Notes under the pieces: model-generated | Told to the model about the DNA's origin: nothing | Database searches by the model: none | The model's input: the letters and a program-made list of their open reading frames with translations, nothing else | In this document: positions 34,306 to 44,907 of the stretch, one piece after another | Position numbering within the stretch: the first letter of the stretch is position 1 | Layout: every line of letters starts with the position of its first letter | Translations under genes and position numbers: made by a program | Assembly (NCBI RefSeq): GCF_035046485.1 | Contig: NC_085138.1 | Coordinates: 267,635,694-267,699,693, forward strand | Reading direction: 5' to 3' | Origin: Aedes albopictus | Lineage: Eukaryota > Arthropoda > Insecta > Diptera > Culicidae | DNA length: 64,000 nt

Positions 34306-35329
34306 GCGTCTAACATTGTTAGGAAATATCGTATTTTGAAGTTTTATTTATGTTTCATCTTGTTAAAAGTTCAATTTAGCTTATGGACGCTTTAAAACAA
34401 TCATCAACATCAATTCTGAACATAGATAGAGTAAATTATTTCAGCTGATTACCCAAATTACTGATTTTGATCTTTATTTACAAAGTTGAATAGGTTTATT
34501 ACAATCATGTTATTTTAGGTGAAATTGCCAAACATCACTTCAAACTAAAAATTACTTAAAGATGACTTACTCTACCTTTTCAAGAAATGACAATAATCAT
34601 TGTAGACATTTTGTAACGAATATTGAGTCACGAGATCCATATATATTTTATATTTAATGGATGTGAGACCTGTTGATAAACGATATACTCTCGCTGGCAA
34701 TAGCTATCAACCCTTTCATGAAAAAATATATTTCAATTGGTTAGTGTACATCTTTTCAATACATTTTTCATGCATTACATCAAAAATTTACAGTATGGCT
34801 AAGCACTAGAATGTTAGTGCTGTATAATGATAGCTAACTTAGCTTCATGTCCTGTGTTGCAAGTTACCCCACAGATGGGGAAACTTGCAACAAGCATGTA
34901 TTTCGCACCTCGTGATTAGGTGGCAACGTATTTTGGTAAATCGAGTGCTGCATAGTATTCTACTCGGCGTAATTAGCGTACACGATGCTTTACAGTATGT
35001 TTCAAATGTTTGAATTTTCAATGGTATTGTTTCAAAGTCGAAAAGTGTTGCAAGTTACCCCATTTGACGGTACATTGAATTTATATTATGTACTAGAAAT
35101 AATCACATGACGTGACATTGGATTATGTTAAAACATGATATTGAACAGTTAATTTGTTTAGGTAACCTAGCTTCGTGACGAGGTCCATTAGAAACAGCAC
35201 TGTATAAGATGACTAAAAATAAACTAATTTGTGTGTACATATAACTTGAGCTCTAGCATTGTTCTAAAATAAACTATTTTAGTCGAGTTTACGGACTACA
35301 GCTGAATTGCGAAATAGTTTTTTTTAACA

Positions 35330-36870
35330 ACATTTATCCAGGGATTTCTTCGAAAATACGTTCAAAAAAAAAAAAAGATTCCATCAGAAATTCCTCCACG
35401 GATTTCTTCTAAAACTGCTTCAGGAATCTCCTCAGAAAAATCCTGAAACTACTTAAGTAATTTAAAGGATTTCTTCTGAAACTTTTCCATTGCTTGTTTT
35501 TTTTTTTTTCAGAAATTCATCTAGATTTTTTTCAATTTCAGCGTATTTAGGAATTTATTTCAAGGGTTCCTCTAGGATTGGAAATTTTATCAAGGGTAAC
35601 TGAAGAAATCTCAAGAAAATTTATTGGAATTCGAAACTTCTCTTGCGGTTACTTCTGGAATATCTCCTGAGATTCCTTTGGACATTTCTCTAGCAATTCT
35701 TTCAAATTTTCTAAGAAATATTTTAAGAAATTACATAAATAATGTATGGGAAGGGTCCCTTAAAGAAATTTCTACAAAAATTGCAATCACAGGGACTGGA
35801 GAAATTCTTGAATAAATCTCTCGTTAATTTCTCATGAGATCCCTGGAGGAAGTTCTGAATCAAACCTTGGAAGAACTCTTGAAATTTTCTGGAGGGATTC
35901 TTGTGAGAATTCGTTGCAAAATGGCTAGAAGGTATAAGTGGATAATTTCCGAAGTAATGCTTAGAGCCAAGACGAATTTCCGGGAAAAAATATCAGCAGA
36001 AATTGATATGAAATCTGAAAGAATTCACAAAGGAATTATCATAATAAGTTTTTGAAGAAATTGAATGTTTAATGAATTCTCTGATATAATGCCTGGAAAA
36101 GTGGAGAATGCTCTGTAGTAATTTCAAGAATAATTACTCAAGCCTTTCCTGGAGAAACACCAAGAAATAGACCCTTAACCCTTCAACGCGCGCGCTGTTG
36201 TAAAAAGTACAACACTACCAAAAAACCTCGCGTTTCGTATACAGCGCGAGCGTGGTGCAGTTTCGGTAGCTTGATGGCGCGCGTCCTGGAAGGTTAAGGG
36301 ATTTTTGAAAGAATTGATAGAAAAATCATGAAAGGATTCCTGAAGTATCCTTTCCCTGAAGATAGATTTTAATAAATCCCTAAAGAAGTTTATGGTGTAA
36401 CTCCAGGAGGAATATCTGATGATTTTCTGGGAACCACCCCAAGAGGAGAAACCCATAAGATTTTTTCAGAGGAAATTCTGAAAAAAATGCCGGCGAGAAG
36501 CCCCGAGGAATTCCTTAAAATAGTTCCGGCGCAGTATTCAGAGGAGGATTCAGGAAATCAGTCTCTCAAGGAACTTCAACGACATTTTCAGAAAGCCTTC
36601 CCACAAAAAATCAGAATTTCTGAACGAATAATTCCGGGATGTATACCTGAAGGAATCTCGGGAGAATTTCCTGCAAGAATCTCTTGAGGAATTACTAAAA
36701 CAATAACTGGAGCAATCTGTGCTAAAAATTCTGAAATAATCGCTCCTCTAAAATCTTTTTGGGAATTTGTGGACGAATTGATTTTTTTTTCAAGGAAAAG
36801 GCTGGAGGAATATCTTGAAAAGTTTCTTGAAAAAATTCTAGATATTTCCCGATCTAGAATGAAAATTTCA
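35330..36870. repeat. Degenerate short-period repeat block
   Basis: Words such as GAAATTCCTCC, GGAATTTATTTC, GAGGAATTCC and CTGGAGGAA repeat irregularly. The orientation is mixed: pyrimidine-rich at first, purine-rich later. It contains a TTAA MITE at 36179-36293. Frames of 63-73 codons are not genes. Confidence 0.6.
36175..36297. mobile_element. Short TTAA-flanked MITE (115 bp)
   Basis: TTAACCCTTCAACGCGCGCG at 36175 is mirrored by CGCGCGTCCTGGAAGGTTAA ending at 36297, an imperfect inverted repeat of about 20 bases. The outer TTAA (36175-36178, 36294-36297) is the likely target duplication. The CG-rich ends stand out from the AT-rich surroundings. Confidence 0.65.
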
Positions 36871-37189
36871 CATTATGTTTTCTTCTGACAAGCGGCAAAA
36901 TATGGTAACATCAGTTTTATAAGATTTCGTTATTTAGAAAAAACTACGACCGATTGCACGCAATTATGTACATGGGAGAAATGAGGTAAGCTTCCTTCGG
37001 CTTTTTCTGTACTGAAGAATGGACGTCCTCAAGGAATCTCTCGAAAATCTATAGGAAAATTCTCGTGGGGATATTGTAGGTTGCTTTCATAACAAAACGC
37101 ACTGCCAACTTCCAGTCGGCATATCAGAACCATCGCAACGAATCAAGCACCACCTCTGCTGCTGTTTGTGTTAGTGAGATTGGAGAAAT
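36871..37189. other. Unrecognised flank left of retrotransposon 2
   Basis: No gene is seen. It ends with AAAT (37186-37189), the target duplication of the neighbouring LTR element. Confidence 0.5.
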
Positions 37190-39081
37190 TGTAGCCGGCA
37201 CTGGCCGATCCGGGAATAATCTTTGCGGCTTAAGCGCCACTCCGTGAGGAGACCGCAAGACGAGTTTAGTTTGCCCGGTTGAGACCCGTTCAGGGCGAGT
37301 CCATTCAAAATGCTTGAAGAAAGCCAAGATCGAGCCAGTTCGCCTACTCACTACTCCAGAACTGGGGTAACTACCCTACACAACCAACATAACTTCTAGA
37401 TTACCGTACTACGTCTCCAAAGAGCAGTGAGAGATCACCCATGCCTAAGAAACGTTGCAACGAGGGGAAATGTTGCACGCTAAATTCTCATCACTGGCGG
37501 CTTCAATCCCTTCCCGCCAGAGGCGCAACCAAGGTGGAGGAGAAAAGTACAAACAGATTCAAATCCCGAGACGCGGGAGACATTGAACGAACGGACAACT
37601 ACACGCGACAATATGGGAATCCTTTCTTCTACAAAACCATCTGTACTGGACGCAATATCTCTAAACTAGTAAACGTTTATTAATCAATATACGACATTTC
37701 ATATAGGGAGACGGAAAACAAAAATCTTTATTTGAATTTCACATGCATGTATTCTTCTCGTAGCTACGTGTATTGTTCCTAGTCTTATTGCGTACCTATC
37801 GTGTGCGTTTTTCTAACTACCTCTGTCTATTGCTGCTCCTCCGTGCTCGTGCTTAGTGTGCGCTCATTCATATTCCCTGGATGATGAAAGCGGCGATGGG
37901 AAAAGCTTCACACCCGGGTGGCTAATTGAATTAGGGTTGGGTGGGTCGTCCACTAATTACGTGCGCACGTTTTCGGCATGCCGCACCCAACCTCAAAATT
38001 TATGGACGCGTCCAAATGCTGGATGGGCAGCCCAAATCAAGCTCTTCGACCTTTGGTCGGCAAAAAATCACTCCGCGGCGCCCTCACCGGACGCCGCCCT
38101 CCACAAAGAAAAACGTGAACGGACTCACCGATTGCAGCTGCTGTTACTCGGCTTGGCTGGTCGTTCTGCTACTTGCGATCCTGCGCTCCTGACACTAGCG
38201 CGGTTGGACCACGGTGCTTGATCGCGACCTTTGGACTCGCGATCGCGAATCCACGTGGATGGTGTAGATCCTTTCTGGACGGAACGGGCCCACTGAGCGG
38301 CACGTGGTAGCCGCGGTATAGGCCGAAGCGATATGTTGACGGATCGCTTCCTTCCGACGGGGTGACGATGTCGGGATCTTTCTGTCCGATGGAACAATAG
38401 GAAGCCGCGAAGATGTTCGGGAGGTCGTTGGCTGTAGAGTAATTAATTAGCACCAAGCACAATTGCACACGGGATGGGACGGACACACTGAGCACATTAC
38501 CTGGTTTCTGTCAAGAAAACGCACAAACTTCAACGACGCACAACTTTCTCCTAACTATCTTTATACTAGGAACTAATTACAAAAGAACAAATAGAATTAT
38601 AAAAAGAAATAATCACCACATTGTTACATCACTCACAAGAACAATCGACACGTTTTACAAAAGCGCGACACTTCCACTGAGGTTGACGGTTCGGACGAAA
38701 TTGAATCAAAGCCGTGACCCTCAGATTAGGGAAGGTGATCTCGGTCGAGTCCAGCGGATACTCGAATTTCCCGCGACATTCTTCGAAATAGTTCGTTAAT
38801 CTAGAAGAATATGCTGACCGATCGCTCAGGTTTCGCGTTCGGCCGCAACCTTTTCTCTCTCGACTTTCTCCAAAGATTCCGAATGGACTTGACCTTCGGA
38901 GACAGTTTTCAGGGCCGAATGCAACCATTAATAACGCCTGTAGCCGATTATGTCGGTAAATCTAGAGTAAGCGACGGTCTACCTTAAGGCGTGTTGCAGA
39001 TCTTTAAAATTAGATCGATTTGGGTGGTGGAATGTCTGGTTTAATTGAATAATTACTATAGTACATGGAGCAAAGGCTACA
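37190..39081 (-). repeat. 3' LTR of retrotransposon 2 (1892 bp)
   Basis: Downstream LTR in element orientation. Minus-strand TATAAAG (38565-38559) is a possible core promoter and AATAAA words (37732-37727, 37681-37676) possible polyadenylation signals. Frames of 75-121 codons recur in both LTRs without domains and are considered noncoding. Confidence 0.9.
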
Positions 39082-39098
39082 TAACACCTGGCTTGTTT

Positions 39099-39138
39099 TA
39101 CGAAAATTTGGTTGTAGGACTACAACCAAATTTTCGTA
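39099..39138. repeat. Perfect 19-bp hairpin beside the 3' LTR
   Basis: TACGAAAATTTGGTTGTAG (39099-39117) and its exact reverse complement (39120-39138) are separated by GA. It lies 17 bases from the LTR edge, upstream of it in element orientation. Confidence 0.9.
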
Positions 39139-40459
39139 AGGGCAAAACCTACGATGTAACATTTTATATTTTATTTACAAAAAAAAAACAATACTTGTAT
39201 TTAACCTAATATTTTCAAATTACTCGAAATTACTTACTAATAAACTTCAACAAGTTAACCTACTATTTACAAAATCTACAAAAAAAAAAATCTTTGGTTC
39301 ATAATGGAAAGTACGGAAGAAAAAAAAATAACGTTTTCGTTTACTCGGTGGTGGTTCAACATAAAACATAAATTCTCAAACATAACAAAATCCCCCAATA
39401 CGGCATTTAAACTAAAATAATGACATTTTAGTTAAAGCCAATTCCCAAACTTCACAACACAACATAACTCCATAACATAGTAACCATACATAACTCCAAA
39501 TAACAGGTAAGGACAGTTTCGGGACTACTCCATACATAATGTTGGAAAGGTATCCCTAATCTGCCCAAACCGCAACTATTTTGCCTTTCGAGTGTGTCAC
39601 CAAGGCTATCCCTCAGCTTGCACAACACTCTAATTGACAAAACGTAGACCTAACACAAATTAAAAAAAAAAATCAATTGCTTGTTCTATACCGAAATTTC
39701 ATCGGCACGCAGAACATATACAACTGACCACAAAAATATCTCAACACTTGACAGTAGTATCGGTTATGGTTCTACCACTTAACACATAAGCGATTACAAA
39801 ACACACAACACACATACTAAATCCCCAAAATTTCACTTTAATTCATGTTTCTAACACCAAATATACTATTCGGCAATACGAAACAAGAACAAAATGACCA
39901 AACCTAACACAACCATAGAACGCAAAAATAAATGTCACCCACACATTGAACCCCCACGAGAAAACAATAACGTTAGTTGGGAAAAGGTGGTTTACGTGAT
40001 GGCACCAAAAGTGATACGAAGAGGTAATTTTGTAGTTTTTTAACTGTTAGTGGCTGTTTTCCTTAAAAATATCTGGACGGAACTGATACGGGTAAGTGGC
40101 TTGAACTGAATTTGATCTATTTTGTTTATTTATAAGGTTCTACATGCGCTGAGGATCATCGTGATGCTAGGCTGTTCACAGGAAGGGTAGAGGTACTTGG
40201 ACGGACCCACGACCAGAAGACTCTTTCGCGACCACTTTTGAAGACGCGTGGCATCAAGTCAAGGACGGGGCCAGTTGAAAAGAAAGGCCAGTTGGATTCC
40301 AATCAGAGGTGAGTTAATGGAACAAATTTTAATAGTATGTTGTTGTTTTAGGAACGATCGGACAGAGAGGATGTTGCGCGACCCACGCAAGAATGTCGCA
40401 TGATGGGTCGTGCAAAAAGGACGAACCGGCCAAATATGCAAGGCGACGCAAAATTCCGC

Positions 40460-40690
40460 CAATATAAATAAATAAATGAATAATCTGAATAAATAAATCT
40501 CTAATAAATAAATAAATAAAAATAAATATGCATATACATAAATAAATAAATAAATAAATCAATAAATAAATAGTAAATATATAAATAAGTAAATAAATCA
40601 ATATGAATAATGAAAATAGCTATGTAAATAAATAAATAAGAAAATAAATAAATAAATAGTGTAAATAAAGCATCTAATAAACATGTATCC
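40460..40690. repeat. (AAAT)n tetranucleotide-rich tract
   Basis: Runs of AATAAATAAATA with interruptions. Minus-strand frames here (40329-40601, 40501-40758) are Tyr/Leu/Ile-rich translations of the repeat and not membrane proteins. Confidence 0.85.
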
Positions 40691-41517
40691 ATGTACAATA
40701 AATAAGGAACGGAACACATGTAACATAGATATAAACAAGGATGTTCTGCGAACATCACTTCACCAACACTGAACCTGAATAAAGTTTTGAATTACGATCA
40801 CTAAATTAGACTAAGACTCGATGTTAACTACCTTACTAACATCAATCACGAACCATGAAAGAAATATCCAAACATGTAATAAATTAGAAAAACGATTGCG
40901 TCCTTAACTACAATGGGAGAGAGCTATTTACCCTTTAAATATGATTTTTCTAGTCAGCAGTCACTTTATTAGAGATTTGTTGATTTGCTTGCTCGATTTA
41001 CTCGGGTGTGCTCTTCATCGTCTACTCCTATGAGCTAGACCTCAGAGTCTTAGGCGGTCATCGTCTGAGCACCCTCAATCTTCAGACTCTCGCTTCAATA
41101 CTTCCCGTTGGTGGTACTCCTCATCAACGCTTTATTAGCTCCGAGTTTCAATTAAAGGTCATCGTCCTGGAGGTAACCCCATGGACTCGCTCCGTCTTCC
41201 GGTCGAGAGGGTAGGCCTGAGCAAACCAAAAATCTTCAACAAAGATCCTCCTGCTAGAGCAATCCTTGAATGCCTAGTCCAGCACGTCTGTGAGATTTCT
41301 TCTAGAGGATCAGCAAAAGCCTCTCCCCTAGGAAGCACCCAGTAAATAAAGTTGTTGTGGGGCTGCTCTGGCTGAAAGGCCAGAGCCAAATCTCACAAAC
41401 GGCGGCAAGTATTTTCATGCAACCAGAGCTAAAGCATCATGGCGCGTCGTTGCTACTCAACTGAGAGCTACATAGCTTAATAACCGTTATGCTCAACTGC
41501 ATTCCTCAAGAGAGGCT

Positions 41518-44500
41518 TCACTGAGCCAGTTTCTTAAGGAACTTGCAGTTGAAGATCCCAAGTCTCTTCCCATTTAGATCTTCGAGGTCATAGCAATGGG
41601 CACCAACGACCCTTTTTACTACTGCCTGCACATATTTTGGAGCTAGTTTGGAACAAACTCCCTTTCCCTTGTCCGATAGTTCCATATTCTTCTTCAGAAC
41701 TTTTTCTCCAACGGAATACGTCGGGCATTTGGCATTTGAGCGCAGGTTATAGTAGGACGCGTGTTTCTTGTAAGCTGTTTCCAAATTGCGCCTCACTTCT
41801 TCATACAGCTTTCTTCTTTCCTCACCGTTCAGCGCACCAGAGGAAGTTGTTGGTGAATCTCTCAAGCTTCGGTACTCCGTACCATCCGAGATCATGTTCC
41901 TGCCAAACATTAAGAAGTACGGAGTATAGCGAGTTGTTTCATGGACGGAATTCCTTAGGGCGCAGGCAATTTCTTGCAAGTTGTTAGCCCACTCCTTATG
42001 ATCTTTTTTAATCGTCGCTCGAATAGCCGTCGTTATCACCCGATTGACGCGTTCTGAGTCGTTGATCTGGGGATGGTAGTTGGGGGTTCTCCAATGCGTT
42101 ACCCCATATTGTTCAAGAAGGTTTTTAAACAGATTAGACGCAAACTGAGTACCATTATCAGACAGAATCACTTCCGGTACACCAAACAACAGAAATATTA
42201 CATTTTCTACGAATTGGACAAGGGACTCAGCCGTAGCTTGACGGAAAGGCTGCACAAGGACAAATTTACTGAACAGGTCCGTGACAACAAGCAAACATGT
42301 ACTACGGTTTCTTCCCGATGCGGGTAGTGGACCGACATAGTCCATCGCCAAGAATTGCCAGGGATACTGGGCTATCTTCTTTTGTTCTGCCATGGGAGGA
42401 GTCGTATTCTGGTTCGTCGCTTTACTGGTTTGGCAAGTGAGGCACGTCTGACAGAACTTCTTGACTTGGCTACTCATTCTCGGCCAAAAGTAGCGTTCTT
42501 TAACCGCAGCCAACGTCTTTTCTGCCCCCAAATGAGCCTGACCGTGGATTTTCTCCATAATTCCTTTCCGTTCCGCTGTAGGCGGGTATTTTTTCCAGTT
42601 GAACCGTGGGTCTTCGAATTTCCCAGTATCCTTGACGTATTTGAGGATCTGTCCGTCGACTACACGAAAATCCGGAAAGCTTGTTGGATCATTCGTTATC
42701 TCCGCTGCTACTTTCTGGTAATCCTCATCATCGGCAATCGCGTTGATGGTTTCTACCGATCGGGAAAGACAATCTGCCACGATATTGTTTTTGCCTTTCT
42801 TGTATTCCAGTTCGATGTCGTAGGACTGGATTTTTAACGCCCAGCGTAGCAGCTTAGCATTCCCGGACTCAACACCGATTGTGAAAAGCCACAACAAACT
42901 ACGAGCGTCCGTTACGACCTTGAACCTCGTGCCTTCCACGTAGTGCCGGAAGTTCTGGATCGCCAACAAGACTCCCAAGCACTCCTTCTCGACACTGGCG
43001 TACTTGCGCTGTGTGCTACTTAGCTTTTTACTGAAATAGGCGATTATTTGCGGCTGCCCTTCAACCTCCTGAATCAACGCCGCCCCGACCGCGTTGTCCG
43101 ACGCATCAGATTCGATTACGAACGGTTTAGTAAAGTCGGGGTTTCCAAGAATCGGAGCTGACACCAAAGCTGCTTTGAGTTCTCCGAAAGCCTTTTCCGC
43201 TTCCTCAGTCCAGCAAAACTTCTTTTTGGCTTTCTTTAAAAGATCGGAGATCGGTGCGACTACCCGGCTGTATTCCCGTATAAAACGCTGGTAAAAACCG
43301 GCTAAACCGAGCAATCGTCGTATGTCCTTCACGTTTCTGGGCCGAGCGTAGTTCAGTATCGGTTCAATCCGTGAATTGTCGATCGATACTCCCTCCTCCG
43401 TTAACAAATATCCCAAATACGAAACCTTTTTGCGACAAAACCTACTTTTGTCCAAAGAAATGGTTAGATTCGCGTTCGCCAACCGCTGTGCCACGATCTT
43501 GAGTAGCCTAACGTGTTCGCTGAAAGTCCTGGTCGCAATTACAATGTCGTCCAAATAGACAAACACGTATGGTTCAAGGTCGAAACCAATTACGCGGTCC
43601 ATTAGACGACACATTGTAAATGGAGCGTTAGTTAGCCCAAAGGGACAAACCTTAAACCTGAACAGACCCTGAGGGGTCCGAAACGCCGTATAATCCCTAG
43701 ATTCCTCCTTCAGAGGAATCTGGAAATACGCGTCCTTCAGGTCTACTACCGAGTAGTATTTGGCCTTCCCCAGCCGATGAAAGATCTCCCCCATGTTCCT
43801 CATAGGATATGAATCCTTTTTGGTCCAGGAGTTGATCTTTCGTGAATCTAGGCAGACTCGCAGCTTCCCATTGGATTTCCTTACTGGGACCAATCCACTC
43901 GCCCACTCGCTCGAGCATTCTTCGATAGCGTCCATTTTCTTGTACCGCGCAATCTCAGCTTCCATCTCGGCCTGAATAGCCGGAGAGCATCGGTATAGCG
44001 GTTGCCTACGTGGTTTCGCCTCCTCTTTCAGTATAATCTCGTGCTGGATAAGTGTCGTTCTTCCTAACCGGTTCTCTGTGGTGCACGGAAACATCCTAAT
44101 CGCTTCGGTCAGCTCTGCTCGTTCCTCGGGTCGCAGTTCATGCTCTGTTTCCACTGTTTCAGGTGTAGTCTGTGATGGTTCCGGCAATTCTAACGCTGGA
44201 ATGTCCAACGTCTCATCTGGCTCCGGTTTCTGTAACACCGGAAGTGACTGGATCGGTAGAATCGTGAAGTCTAGTACCTCCAACTCAGCATTTTCTCTGC
44301 TTACCGTGTCAATCTTCTCAAATCCGTTCGCTCCTTCCATCATCGGTTGAATTCCGAAGGCTTTCCAGAAGTTATACCCCAAGATCATTCTCCTACACAC
44401 CTGAGGTACAACGAGGACTGGTACAACCTTCGTAATTCCATTGAACTCGATCGGAAGCTGAACGTATCCGAGACTTTTGTGAACCGTCTTGTCTGCCGTC

Positions 44501-44907
44501 ACGATGCGTATTGGGCTCTCCCTCATCGTAAGACCATTGCGTTCTGCGATGTTAGTAACGCTAGTGACGCAGACACTAGCCCCTGAGTCCAACAATGCAT
44601 CGTAATCCGTATCAAAGATACGCACCATGACATGAGGACATCTCTCCGCCGTGGCCGTTACCTCACACAATACTGCTTCTTCTCCATTTACACGTTCGGA
44701 TATGGGAACTATTCGGAACGCTGGAATGTCGTCGTTCCCGTTTGTACATTCCTCCTCTAGTTTCCCGACATGACCTGTTGAGATGATCTTGGGTGGTTTG
44801 GGCAATTGACGGACGTCTTGCCTGGAGTTCCACAAACATAGCAGAAGATCCGCTTCTCTTCTCGGCAATACCTCCACATGTGCCCTGTCTTTCCACAGTT
44901 CCAACAC
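41518..44907 (-). CDS. Pol polyprotein of retrotransposon 2: PR-RT-RNaseH-IN (1129 aa from the first ATG)
   Basis: Replication and integration polyprotein. Aspartic protease with LLDSGAS (D107 S108 G109). RT with YYSVVDLKDAYFQIP, CPFGLTNAPFTMCRLM and YLDD at 451-454. RNase H with ESDASDNAVGAAL, EKECLGVLLA, TDARSL and NIVADCLSR. Integrase with a zinc module (HGQAHLGA ... CQTCLTCQ), then catalytic Asp in AMDYVG, Asp in SDNGTQF and Glu in NDSERVNR. A C-terminal KLAPKYVQAVV segment corresponds to a GPY-like domain. The frame overlaps the gag end by 151 bases in the -1 frame, so Pol is expected as a Gag-Pol fusion through the signal at 44766-44760. The first 50 residues before that point would then not be translated. 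No disruption is seen. Confidence 0.94.
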   Translation of the reverse strand: MLELWKDRAHVEVLPRREADLLLCLWNSRQDVRQLPKPPKIISTGHVGKLEEECTNGNDDIPAFRIVPISERVNGEEAVLCEVTATAERCPHVMVRIFDTDYDALLDSGASVCVTSVTNIAERNGLTMRESPIRIVTADKTVHKSLGYVQLPIEFNGITKVVPVLVVPQVCRRMILGYNFWKAFGIQPMMEGANGFEKIDTVSRENAELEVLDFTILPIQSLPVLQKPEPDETLDIPALELPEPSQTTPETVETEHELRPEERAELTEAIRMFPCTTENRLGRTTLIQHEIILKEEAKPRRQPLYRCSPAIQAEMEAEIARYKKMDAIEECSSEWASGLVPVRKSNGKLRVCLDSRKINSWTKKDSYPMRNMGEIFHRLGKAKYYSVVDLKDAYFQIPLKEESRDYTAFRTPQGLFRFKVCPFGLTNAPFTMCRLMDRVIGFDLEPYVFVYLDDIVIATRTFSEHVRLLKIVAQRLANANLTISLDKSRFCRKKVSYLGYLLTEEGVSIDNSRIEPILNYARPRNVKDIRRLLGLAGFYQRFIREYSRVVAPISDLLKKAKKKFCWTEEAEKAFGELKAALVSAPILGNPDFTKPFVIESDASDNAVGAALIQEVEGQPQIIAYFSKKLSSTQRKYASVEKECLGVLLAIQNFRHYVEGTRFKVVTDARSLLWLFTIGVESGNAKLLRWALKIQSYDIELEYKKGKNNIVADCLSRSVETINAIADDEDYQKVAAEITNDPTSFPDFRVVDGQILKYVKDTGKFEDPRFNWKKYPPTAERKGIMEKIHGQAHLGAEKTLAAVKERYFWPRMSSQVKKFCQTCLTCQTSKATNQNTTPPMAEQKKIAQYPWQFLAMDYVGPLPASGRNRSTCLLVVTDLFSKFVLVQPFRQATAESLVQFVENVIFLLFGVPEVILSDNGTQFASNLFKNLLEQYGVTHWRTPNYHPQINDSERVNRVITTAIRATIKKDHKEWANNLQEIACALRNSVHETTRYTPYFLMFGRNMISDGTEYRSLRDSPTTSSGALNGEERRKLYEEVRRNLETAYKKHASYYNLRSNAKCPTYSVGEKVLKKNMELSDKGKGVCSKLAPKYVQAVVKRVVGAHCYDLEDLNGKRLGIFNCKFLKKLAQ
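44715..44766 (-). promoter_or_regulatory. Programmed -1 frameshift signal with stem and possible pseudoknot (element 2)
   Basis: On the minus strand the heptamer G GGA AAC (44766-44760) is in register with gag codons TCG GGA AAC and is followed at once by the gag stop TAG. After exactly 7 bases, GGAATGT (44752-44746) pairs perfectly with ACATTCC (44729-44723). In the 16-base loop, GGAACG (44738-44733) can pair with downstream CGTTCC (44720-44715), an H-type pseudoknot topology. Loop 3 is only 2 bases, tight for a 7-bp first stem, so some end pairs may open. After slippage the protein reads VGKLEEE in the pol frame. Confidence 0.85.

Larger units (their letters stand above)
27529..35070. mobile_element. 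TA-flanked TIR element split by a LINE
   Basis: The left end CCGTCAAACGGGGTTACTTG (27529-27548) is mirrored at 35051-35070, about 25 bases with a few mismatches, each flanked by TA (27527-27528 and 35071-35072). The GGGGTAACTTGCAAC word recurs inside near 27565, 27922, 34858 and 34880. Removing the LINE and one copy of its duplication leaves about 1.3 kb without a transposase frame, so it is non-autonomous. TA flanks suggest a Tc1/mariner-type partner. Confidence 0.7.
39082..41517 (-). other. 3' noncoding region of retrotransposon 2
   Basis: 2.4 kb between the pol stop and the 3' LTR with no env-like frame. It holds an AAAT microsatellite (40460-40690) and a perfect hairpin (39099-39138). 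No clear polypurine tract abuts the LTR: the minus strand there reads AAGCCAGGTGTTA. Confidence 0.65.

Noticed and set aside
37441..37683. 80-codon frame in the LTR of element 2, also at 47613-47855
   Set aside because: It is duplicated only because it is within LTRs, and it is antisense to the element with no recognisable domain.
40329..40758. Hydrophobic minus-strand frames resembling membrane proteins
   Set aside because: They arise from the (AAAT)n tract.
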